Below, piece by piece: positions 1 through 5,789 of a stretch of 7,732 nt of DNA. Position 1 is the stretch's first letter, and every line of letters starts with the position of its first letter. The notes below the pieces were generated by a model. That model saw nothing but the letters and a program-made list of their open reading frames with translations, was not told the origin of the DNA and did not search any database. A program made the translations under genes and the position numbers. This stretch comes from Phycisphaerales bacterium (lineage in GTDB: Bacteria > Planctomycetota > Phycisphaerae > Phycisphaerales > UBA1924), in assembly GCA_029260335.1 (NCBI GenBank), contig JAJDDL010000059.1, forward strand, positions 1 to 7,732, given 5' to 3'.

Positions 1-1262
1 CCTATACCGATAGCGGCGGGTTGGCTCAGCGGTACCTACTCGATGTGGATGACGATGGCGAGTCGGATGCAGACCCGATGCACAAGGACCTGTTCTTTGA
101 GCTGGACCGCATGGCCGGGATCGATGTGCCTCAGGACGCGATCGACCTCGTGCGCTTCGCGTTTGCGGATGCTCCTGTTGAGAATCCCGATCAGACGACG
201 GGCATTCGTTTACACATCATTCGGGGAGACGCGGATCTGCCATTCGAAGAGCTGAGCCAGATGAATGGCGACGGGTGGCCGGTGAACTCATCGAGCTTGC
301 GCGCTGATTGGTTTGGATCACCGGCAGAAAGAGGCGAGCCGGCGTTGCTCAATGCCAAGGCCAGAGCGTACCGCTACGGCATCTTGATGAACCGCATGCA
401 AACGCCGTTGGGTTTCCCGGGTGGGATCGGCGAGATCGGTGGAGATGACCTTGTTCTGTTCGCGGCTTCGTGCTGCGCGACCAACCGGGCCAATGACTAC
501 GCCTCCTCGCTCATGCACGAGCTTGGTCACAACCTCGGGCTCCGTCACGGGGGAGCGGACAACATCAACGGAAAGCCAAACTACCCGAGCGTCATGAACT
601 ACACGCTCTCGTTTGCCCATTCCTGGAACGCAGATTTCTGGGAGCTCGACTATTCTCGCGAAGAACTGATGACGCTCGATGAGAGCTGCCTCGATGAGTC
701 GGACTACGAGGGTTCGGCGGAGTACGACGACTACTTCATGCCGTTCTACACCACGATTCCCTTCAACGCTCCTTGCTGGGACGAAACAGTTTGGGGCATG
801 CCCATGATTCGCTACATGCCCCTTTCAGAGTTCAGCCAGAACGACTTCGATTCGGATTGCTCACTGATTCAGTGTGCCATGGAGGACCTCAACTACTTGG
901 GCCCAGGAGGCGTCTTGCCCGGATCGGCGGACCCTTCGCCCGGACAATCTCTTCGGGGACACAACGACTGGGCGAATCTGCAATACAAGATCACCAGCGG
1001 CGGCGGCGCGTTCCTCGGTGAAGCACCCGCTGACGAACTGACCGAGGAGCAGATCGCATGGATAAGGGACAACTTCCCGCCGCCGCCCTCGGGCTGCGCT
1101 GCTGACTTGGATGGCGACGGCGATGCGGATGCCGATGACTTCTTCTTATACCTGGATGCGTTCGCGATCGGCGACACGACGTTTTGTGACATCGATGCGG
1201 ATCAGGATTGCGACGCCGATGATTTCTTTGGATATCTCGATCAGTTTGCCACAGGGTGCTGA
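1..1262 (+). CDS. Secreted metzincin-type zinc metalloprotease with C-terminal GC-type dockerin-like tail (5' end truncated by window)
   Basis: The zinc-binding motif HELGHNLGLRH (516-548) fits HExxHxxGxxH, with three histidine ligands and a catalytic Glu. A Met-turn SVMNY follows, with its Met codon at 594-596. Together they place the protein among metzincin endopeptidases. The stretch HKDLFFELD near the left edge resembles the conserved start of the catalytic domain in bacterial secreted proteases of this kind. The frame is open from the first full codon (position 3). The TTG at 21 has no convincing Shine-Dalgarno and would give no signal peptide, so the true start and export signal lie upstream of the window. 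After the catalytic domain, an Asp/Glu- and Cys-containing region leads through a PPPP linker to the 56-residue tail (1092-1259). Several cysteines fit an exported, disulfide-bonded protein. Substrate is unknown. The exact peptidase family (M43-like, M10-like or unassigned) cannot be fixed by eye. Confidence 0.85.
   Translation, partial: YTDSGGLAQRYLLDVDDDGESDADPMHKDLFFELDRMAGIDVPQDAIDLVRFAFADAPVENPDQTTGIRLHIIRGDADLPFEELSQMNGDGWPVNSSSLRADWFGSPAERGEPALLNAKARAYRYGILMNRMQTPLGFPGGIGEIGGDDLVLFAASCCATNRANDYASSLMHELGHNLGLRHGGADNINGKPNYPSVMNYTLSFAHSWNADFWELDYSREELMTLDESCLDESDYEGSAEYDDYFMPFYTTIPFNAPCWDETVWGMPMIRYMPLSEFSQNDFDSDCSLIQCAMEDLNYLGPGGVLPGSADPSPGQSLRGHNDWANLQYKITSGGGAFLGEAPADELTEEQIAWIRDNFPPPPSGCAADLDGDGDADADDFFLYLDAFAIGDTTFCDIDADQDCDADDFFGYLDQFATGC
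1092..1259 (+). repeat. GC-type dockerin-like tail, copy 1 (56 codons)
   Basis: The last 56 residues of the metalloprotease start with Gly-Cys and end with Gly-Cys. Two EF-hand-like loops, DLDGDGDADADD and DIDADQDCDADD, carry Asp at loop positions 1, 3, 5, 7, 9 and 12. Each is followed by an aromatic segment (FFLYLDAF, FFGYLDQF). Cysteines sit at tail positions 2, 32, 40 and 56, the same as in the other two copies in this window. Calcium binding is expected from the loops. An anchoring or sorting role is inferred. Confidence 0.85.
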
Positions 1263-1283
1263 TCGCGTTCGAGCCTGTCCTAG

Positions 1284-1359
1284 CGATCACTTATGGCGAA
1301 ATCTGCCCGGCGAATGCCGTGGTTTCTGATATAGTCGCCCGATCGCGGCGAAGTGATCG
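1284..1359. repeat. 9-bp inverted repeat flanking the putative promoter of the esterase gene
   Basis: CGATCACTT at 1284-1292 is perfectly complementary to AAGTGATCG at 1351-1359, with 58 nt between the arms. The pair brackets the extended -10 candidate at 1327-1335. It could be an operator pair or a weak RNA stem, or it could be chance. No regulator is identifiable. Confidence 0.3.
1327..1335 (+). promoter_or_regulatory. Candidate extended -10 promoter for the esterase gene
   Basis: TGATATAGT matches an extended -10 element: a TG dinucleotide, one base, then TATAGT, which agrees with TATAAT at 5 of 6 positions. No good -35 hexamer lies at the expected distance, which extended -10 promoters can tolerate. 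The implied start of transcription is about 34 nt before the ATG at 1376. Sigma-factor preferences in planctomycetes are less well known, so this is only a candidate. Confidence 0.35.
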
Positions 1360-1363
1360 AATC

Positions 1364-1368
1364 GGGAG
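1364..1368 (+). promoter_or_regulatory. Ribosome binding site for the esterase gene
   Basis: GGGAG lies 7 nt before the ATG at 1376. It decides the start: the open frame runs up to 1256, but an upstream start would add about 40 residues and bury the signal peptide. Confidence 0.7.
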
Positions 1369-1375
1369 AAGAAGT

Positions 1376-2452
1376 ATGGGTATCTCATGGACCTGGGGGG
1401 CCGTCGTGGCTGGTGTACCGCTGCTACTGGGCGTGAGTTCGGCTTCGGCTCAGGATCAGGACTTCATCGACAACGGCAGGGGCCCGGTGCCCTTGTGGCT
1501 TCCGACCGATTATGACCCGGGCGAGCCGCTGCCGTTGATCGTGGGGCTGCACGGGTACACTCAGAGTGGTGCCGGGCTCGAGGGCTATTTCAACCTCGTG
1601 CAACAAGTCGAGGGCGAGCGGTTTCTCTATTGCGTGCCCCAGGGCACGGTCGATGCGATCGGTGCGCGGTTCTGGAATGCGACCGACGCGTGCTGCGATT
1701 TCTTTGACAGCAATGTCGACGACTCGGGGTACTTGCGCGACTTGGTCGAGCTGATTCAGTCGCAGTACGCGGTGGATGCTGCGAGCATCCATTTCATGGG
1801 CTATTCCAACGGTGGGTTCATGGCATCGCGCATGGCGTGCGATCACGCGGATCTGACGGCGTCGATTGTGTCGCTCGCCGGGCGCTCGTATCTGGATGTC
1901 AATGACTGTGTGCCGAGCGAGCCGGTTTCGGTGCTGCAGATCTCGGGCACGGCCGACGACGTGATCCAACACAACGGCGGATGCACGTTCATGGGGTGCT
2001 ATCCGGGTGCGGAGGCCTCGGCACGGAGTTGGGCGATCTACAACGGGTGCGATGGGACTGCGCGGGACGTGGGCGTGCCGTTTGATCTGGACGTGTCGGT
2101 CGCGGGCGATGAGACGACGCGGGAGCTGTTCGATTTGGATTGCAACGCGGGCGAAGTGGAACTTTGGACGCTTGCGGGGTCAGATCATGGACCGCAGTTC
2201 TGGGATGGAGGCGCGGGCGAGGGGCCCGCGGACAATCGGTTGGCGCCGTTGGCGGTCGAGTGGTTGCTCTCGCATCGCAAGGGGTGCGAGGCGGACCTGA
2301 CCGGGGATGGCCAAGCGGATAGCGATGACTTCTTTGCGTTCCTCGATGCGTTCGCGGGTGACGATCTGGACGTGTGCGATCTGGATGGGGATGGGGATTG
2401 CGACGCGGATGATTTCTTTGGGTATCTGGACTTGTTTGCGATGGGGTGTTGA
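1376..2452 (+). CDS. Secreted PHB depolymerase / feruloyl esterase-type alpha/beta-hydrolase with GC-type dockerin-like tail
   Basis: This is a 358-aa secreted serine ester hydrolase. A hydrophobic signal segment ends in ASA, with probable cleavage between Ala25 and Gln26. The hydrolase core starts at LPLIVGLHGY (residues 52-61), the usual oxyanion-hole strand. The nucleophile elbow GYSNGG gives Ser144. GTADD gives a likely acid, Asp194, and SDHGP gives His271, completing a Ser-Asp-His triad in the order typical of LpqC/PHB-depolymerase and CE1 esterases. Cys107-Cys108 and several other cysteines suggest extracellular disulfides. Residues 303-358 are the 56-residue tail. The substrate could be a polyester, a feruloylated polysaccharide or another acyl ester; sequence alone cannot decide. 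Odd points are a signal-peptide n-region without Lys or Arg, and SGTAD where relatives usually have HGTAD. The gene lies 113 nt after the protease gene, probably with its own promoter. Confidence 0.85.
   Translation: MGISWTWGAVVAGVPLLLGVSSASAQDQDFIDNGRGPVPLWLPTDYDPGEPLPLIVGLHGYTQSGAGLEGYFNLVQQVEGERFLYCVPQGTVDAIGARFWNATDACCDFFDSNVDDSGYLRDLVELIQSQYAVDAASIHFMGYSNGGFMASRMACDHADLTASIVSLAGRSYLDVNDCVPSEPVSVLQISGTADDVIQHNGGCTFMGCYPGAEASARSWAIYNGCDGTARDVGVPFDLDVSVAGDETTRELFDLDCNAGEVELWTLAGSDHGPQFWDGGAGEGPADNRLAPLAVEWLLSHRKGCEADLTGDGQADSDDFFAFLDAFAGDDLDVCDLDGDGDCDADDFFGYLDLFAMGC
2282..2449 (+). repeat. GC-type dockerin-like tail, copy 2 (56 codons)
   Basis: This is the C-terminal 56 residues of the esterase, bounded by Gly-Cys at both ends. 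The loops are DLTGDGQADSDD and DLDGDGDCDADD, and the aromatic segments are FFAFLDAF and FFGYLDLF. Cysteines are at tail positions 2, 32, 40 and 56. It aligns without gaps to copy 1 (1092-1259) and copy 3 (7431-7598). The second half, CDADDFFGYLD, is identical to copy 1 in protein and close in DNA. Confidence 0.85.
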
Positions 2453-2469
2453 GAGTTCATCCACGTATT

Positions 2470-2627
2470 TGCGAGCCCGAAGCGCGAGCGAGGCTTGTTG
2501 GCAAATCTAGTGCTTCAACATGCTCCTACACGCTTTGCCAAGGCTTGATGTGTCGAAGACTCTTCGAACGATTCTCGACGTGCACTGTGGCCGGGCACGG
2601 CAGCCTTGCATGCGCTTCGGGCTCGCA
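2470..2627. repeat. 158-nt intergenic element with 26-nt terminal inverted repeats
   Basis: The arm at 2470-2495 is complementary to 2602-2627 at 23 of 26 positions. The outer 16 are perfect, and two of the three mismatches would be G-U pairs in RNA. The core GAGCCCGAAGCGC resembles a short repeat I recall as common between planctomycete genes, though that cannot be confirmed here. The 106-nt interior holds three smaller inverted repeats: 2498-2505 with 2534-2541 (8 bp), 2553-2559 with 2561-2567, and 2579-2583 with 2595-2599. It fills most of the gap between the converging esterase and pntB genes. It could be two opposed copies of a repeat, a MITE-like element, a structured RNA or a bidirectional terminator. 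No U-tract or target-site duplication is visible. Confidence 0.65.
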
Positions 2628-2638
2628 GAGTGAAGGTG

Positions 2639-4093
2639 CTAGTCGAGCTTTGCGCGGAGTTTTTCGACGAGCTTGGTCTTGGACTCTTTCGCGTCACCGA
2701 AGAGCATGACCGTGTTCTCGTGGTAGAACAACGGGTTCTCGACGCCGGCATAGCCGCTGGACATCCCGCGTTTGAGCACGACCACGGTCTTGGAGTGCCA
2801 GGCCTCGAGGACGGGCATGCCGTAGATGGGGCTCGATGTGTCGGTCTGTGCGCCGGGATTGACGATGTCGTTGGCACCGATGACGATGGCGATGTCGGTC
2901 TCTTGGAAGACGCCGTTGATCTCGTCCATCTCTTCGACGATGTCGTAGGGGACGCCGGCTTCTGCTAAGAGCACGTTCATGTGGCCCGGCAGGCGCCCGG
3001 CGACCGGGTGGATCGCGAAGCGGACATCGCAGCCGCGGTCCTTGAGGATGGTCGTGAACTCGTGAACGGCGTGCTGGGCGCGGGCGACGGCCATGCCGTA
3101 GCCGGGGATAATGACCACGCGTTTGGCGCCCATCAGGGCTTCTGCGAGTTCTTCGATGTCCGTCTCGCGCACGGTGCCTTGCTCGGCATCGGCGGAGGGC
3201 TTGACGCCCTCGGCGGTGCCGAAGCCACCGAAGACCACATTCAAGATCGAGCGGTTCATCGCCCGGCACATGATGATCGAAAGGATCGCACCGCTGGAGC
3301 CGACGAGGGCGCCGGTGACGATGAGCAGGTCGTTGCCGAGCATGAAGCCCGCCGCGGCGGCGGCCCAGCCCGAGTAGCTATTGAGCAGGGAGACGACCAC
3401 GGGCATGTCTGCGCCGCCGATGGCCCAGACGAGGTGGACGCCCATGCCGCATGTGATGACGGCCATGGCGATGAGCCACGGAAGCCCCGCGTCGCCCGTG
3501 GCCTTGGCGAATGGGATGCCCATCAGGATGACGGCAAGCAAAAGTGTGGCGTTGAGGAAATGTCTGCCGGGCAAGAGCAGGGGCTTGCCTGAGATCGAGC
3601 CTCGGAGCTTGGCCCAGGCGACGAGCGAGCCGGTGAACGTGATCGCGCCAATGGCGACGCCTACCCACACCTCGATGAGGTGGATCAATCGTTCGGCATG
3701 GGCCTCTGACGCGGCAGCGGATTCAACCGCAATCGCGAGGTCCGTTGCGGTATTGGCGTGTGCGCCCGGATCAAGATAGGACGAAAGTCCAACGAGCACG
3801 GCGGCAAGTCCGACAAAGCTGTGGAGCAGCGCGACCAGTTCGGGCATCCCGGTCATCTGCACGCGGGCACCCATGAAAGCGCCAATTATCCCGCCGACGA
3901 TGATCATCGGGGCAATCAACGCAAAGCCGTGCACTTGGTCGTTGAGGAGCGTCGCTGCGATCGCGAGTGCCATGCCGAACGCACCGAGGATGACGCCGCG
4001 TCGGGCGGTTTCCTGTCGGCTCAACCCGCCCAGGCCGCCGACAAAGCAGACCGCGGCGACGAGGTAGACCATAGAAAGTAGGCCTTCGCTCAT
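2639..4093 (-). CDS. pntB: NAD(P) transhydrogenase subunit beta (Re/Si-specific, proton-translocating)
   Basis: PntB supplies most of the proton-conducting membrane domain (dII) and the NADP(H)-binding domain (dIII) of the transhydrogenase, which drives NADH + NADP+ to NAD+ + NADPH using the proton gradient. The 484-aa product has multiple membrane segments to about residue 275, then soluble dIII (about 310-484). Conserved channel residues are visible: His91 in LHSFVGLAAVLVG, and Asp229 and Asn238 in GGADMPVVVSLLNSYSGWAA. dIII shows IPGYGMAVARAQ, HPVAGRLPGHMNVLLAEA, GANDIVNP and KRGMSSGYAGVENPLF, the NADP-binding signatures; Arg442 corresponds to the 2'-phosphate-binding Arg. It is slightly longer than E. 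coli PntB (462 aa) because of a loop insertion at about 107-137. The ATG overlaps the pntA stop (ATGA), implying translational coupling. A possible Shine-Dalgarno, GAGGTG, lies 4 nt upstream within pntA. Confidence 0.97.
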   Translation of the reverse strand: MSEGLLSMVYLVAAVCFVGGLGGLSRQETARRGVILGAFGMALAIAATLLNDQVHGFALIAPMIIVGGIIGAFMGARVQMTGMPELVALLHSFVGLAAVLVGLSSYLDPGAHANTATDLAIAVESAAASEAHAERLIHLIEVWVGVAIGAITFTGSLVAWAKLRGSISGKPLLLPGRHFLNATLLLAVILMGIPFAKATGDAGLPWLIAMAVITCGMGVHLVWAIGGADMPVVVSLLNSYSGWAAAAAGFMLGNDLLIVTGALVGSSGAILSIIMCRAMNRSILNVVFGGFGTAEGVKPSADAEQGTVRETDIEELAEALMGAKRVVIIPGYGMAVARAQHAVHEFTTILKDRGCDVRFAIHPVAGRLPGHMNVLLAEAGVPYDIVEEMDEINGVFQETDIAIVIGANDIVNPGAQTDTSSPIYGMPVLEAWHSKTVVVLKRGMSSGYAGVENPLFYHENTVMLFGDAKESKTKLVEKLRAKLD

Positions 4094-5622
4094 GCGGCAC
4101 CTCGCCTAAACATCTGGAGCATGCGATGGGTAACTAAGAAGCCGCCTGCGATGTTGATCGTCGCAACGAGAAGTGCAATTGCGCCGAGGATTGCCGCTGC
4201 GGTCATGTCACCGCTGCCGGCTTGGAGCAGGCCGCCGATGATGATGATGCCGCTGATCGCGTTGGTGACGCTCATGAGCGGAGTGTGCAACGCGGGAGTG
4301 ACATTCCAGACCACTTGCCACCCGACGAAGCACGCGAGGACGAAGACGGTGAAGTGAGGAAGGAAGCTCGCCGGGGCGTACTGGCCCATGAGCAGGATCA
4401 AGCCCACGAGAACGAGCCCGATGATGGCAGTCACAACCGGACGATTGGGCTTGGTTGGGACGGGAATCTTTTCGGGGGTTGGGGGCGGAGCTTTCGCCGA
4501 TGGCGTAGTTGGTGGCTTGGGCGGCGGGGGTGCGAGTGGTTCGCCCTGATGCATGATGGTTGAGCCGCGGACGACCTCGTTTTCAAGATCGATCACGAGT
4601 TCGCCATCGGCGGTCATCTCTTTGACGAGATTCGCGACATTGGCGGCAAAGAAGCGGGCCGCGGTCTCGGCCATGCGGCCGGGCAGATCGCTGTAACCGA
4701 TGACGGTGACTCCCTCGACCTTGACGACCTCATCGCGAACGGCACCGGCGCAGTTGCCGCCGCGCCTGGTGGCGAGGTCGACCACGACCGAGCCGTTGCG
4801 CATGGTCTGGAGTGCTTCGGTGGTGATGAGCAGCGGGGCTTCTCGTCCCGGGATGAGAGCCGTAGTGATGATGATGTCAATCTCGGCTGCCTGTCGGAGC
4901 ACGAGGTCTTGTTCGGCTTTCAGGATGTCGTCGCCGAGGGCCTTGGCATAACCGCCCTCGCCTTCGCCGTCGAACTCGAGGTCGAGTTCCAGGAAGGTGG
5001 CGCCCATGCTCTCGACCTGTTCGCGGGTCGGCGGGCGGGTATCGAATGCCCGGACATCTGCGCCGAGGCTTCGGGCGGCTCCGATCGCGGCGAGCCCTGC
5101 GACGCCGGCACCAATCACCAGGACGCGAGCCGGGCGTGAGCTGCCCGCGGCTGTGACCTGGGCACCCAAGGGCCTTGCAAAGACCGTGGCGGCTTCGATG
5201 ACGGCCCGATAGCCCGCCAGATTGGCCATGGAGCTGAGAACGTCCATCGACTGGGCGCGGGAGATGCGCGGGACGCGATCGAGCGCGACAACGGTCGCCT
5301 TCTTCTCGGCGAGCGCTGCCATAACTTGTTCATCCGGTGCGCCATCGAACAAACAGACGATCACACAGCCTTCGCGACATTCTCGGGCCTCTGCCAGAGT
5401 CGGCGGGCGCACTTTGAGGATAACCTCGCCCTGCGACCAACAGCTCTGGGTTATCGACGCGCCAGCTTGCTCGTAGGCGGCGTCTTCATAGCTGGATTCA
5501 TCCCCGGCTCCCGCCTCGATGACCAGCTCATAGCCGAGCGCAATCAGCTTGGTGACGCTCTCAGGCGATCCTGCGACCCGGCGTTCTGCGGGGTGCGACT
5601 CATTTGGTACGGCGATCCGGAT
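4090..5622 (-). CDS. pntA: NAD(P) transhydrogenase subunit alpha (start codon apparently ATC)
   Basis: PntA binds NAD(H) (domain dI) and contributes membrane helices to the proton channel of the transhydrogenase. Read from the ATC at 5622-5620, the protein is 510 aa, the length I recall for E. coli PntA. Its start, IRIAVPNESHPAERRVAGSP, aligns without gaps to the family's MRIG(I/V)P(K/R)E opening. dI carries the RQD loop (Arg119, Gln124, Asp127 in RISRAQSMD) and the nucleotide-binding GAGVAGLAAIG (171-181). A proline-rich linker (362-395, 16 Pro of 34) joins dI to four membrane helices (about 397-413, 422-440, 453-469, 475-497), including HTPLMSVTNAISGI. This is the fused form, not split pntAA/pntAB. 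No ATG, GTG or TTG occurs in frame before the GTG at 5412 (codon 71). Starting there would delete the first part of dI, so the upstream start is preferred. pntB follows with a 4-nt overlap. Confidence 0.95.
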   Translation of the reverse strand: MRIAVPNESHPAERRVAGSPESVTKLIALGYELVIEAGAGDESSYEDAAYEQAGASITQSCWSQGEVILKVRPPTLAEARECREGCVIVCLFDGAPDEQVMAALAEKKATVVALDRVPRISRAQSMDVLSSMANLAGYRAVIEAATVFARPLGAQVTAAGSSRPARVLVIGAGVAGLAAIGAARSLGADVRAFDTRPPTREQVESMGATFLELDLEFDGEGEGGYAKALGDDILKAEQDLVLRQAAEIDIIITTALIPGREAPLLITTEALQTMRNGSVVVDLATRRGGNCAGAVRDEVVKVEGVTVIGYSDLPGRMAETAARFFAANVANLVKEMTADGELVIDLENEVVRGSTIMHQGEPLAPPPPKPPTTPSAKAPPPTPEKIPVPTKPNRPVVTAIIGLVLVGLILLMGQYAPASFLPHFTVFVLACFVGWQVVWNVTPALHTPLMSVTNAISGIIIIGGLLQAGSGDMTAAAILGAIALLVATINIAGGFLVTHRMLQMFRRGAA

Positions 5623-5628
5623 ATCAGG

Positions 5629-5634
5629 CCTCCT
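5629..5634 (-). promoter_or_regulatory. Shine-Dalgarno AGGAGG for pntA
   Basis: The minus strand reads AGGAGG CCTGAT ATC CGG. The perfect AGGAGG ends 6 nt before the ATC that aligns with the family's initiator Met. It decides the start call at 5622. The same five bases GGAGG could pair with CCTCC at 5643-5647, leaving a 9-nt loop, and so be partly masked. Confidence 0.75.
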
Positions 5635-5652
5635 AGCTCTTGGGAGGGGCTC

Positions 5653-5680
5653 TTGTGAACTCTCAGACTAGGCGTATCTT
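5653..5680 (+). promoter_or_regulatory. Weak candidate sigma70-like promoter for the FG-GAP gene
   Basis: TTGTGA (5653-5658) and TATCTT (5675-5680) are separated by 16 nt, and each matches the consensus at 4 of 6 positions. This is the best pair I saw in the divergent gap (5623-5789). It would leave a leader of about 100 nt. Nothing equally good was seen for pntA on the other strand. Confidence 0.2.
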
Positions 5681-5773
5681 GGCCGGAGAGCGCATGCAAG
5701 CGGAAAATCAATGGCCGCGCTGCTGGTCTGGCAGTACGATGTTGGATGATACCCGGGGGTTTTCTGGGGTTCC

Positions 5774-5782
5774 GGGGAGGGG
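5774..5782 (+). promoter_or_regulatory. Ribosome binding site for the FG-GAP gene
   Basis: The purine run GGGGAGGGG ends 7 nt before the ATG at 5790. It selects that start, which directly begins a signal peptide, over the open frame that extends back to 5640 and would overlap the pntA leader. Confidence 0.75.
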
Positions 5783-5789
5783 TCCGAAT

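Noticed and set aside
21..23. TTG at 21 as the start of the metalloprotease
   Set aside because: The frame is open to the window edge, no ribosome binding site precedes it, and a secreted protease starting here would have no signal peptide.
1424..1972. Open frame of 182 codons on the minus strand inside the esterase gene
   Set aside because: Its Arg/His-rich composition is typical of antisense translation. The sense frame has a full catalytic triad, signal peptide and tail.
2446..2709. Small 87-codon plus-strand frame across the intergenic element
   Set aside because: It overlaps the ends of two solid genes and the palindromic element, and has Cys/Arg-rich, uncharacteristic composition and no clear ribosome binding site.
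2981..3592. Open frame of 203 codons on the plus strand inside pntB
   Set aside because: It is antisense to a strongly conserved pntB region. Its composition (Asp, Gly, Ala, His) is what the complement of GC-rich codons gives, and there is no recognisable domain.
4090..5412. GTG at 5412 as the pntA start
   Set aside because: It would remove 70 residues that align with the conserved PntA N-terminus, and no Shine-Dalgarno as good as AGGAGG precedes it.
5640..5789. Upstream extension of the FG-GAP frame to 5640
   Set aside because: The extra 50 residues would precede the signal peptide. The strong purine-rich Shine-Dalgarno at 5774-5782 supports the ATG at 5790.
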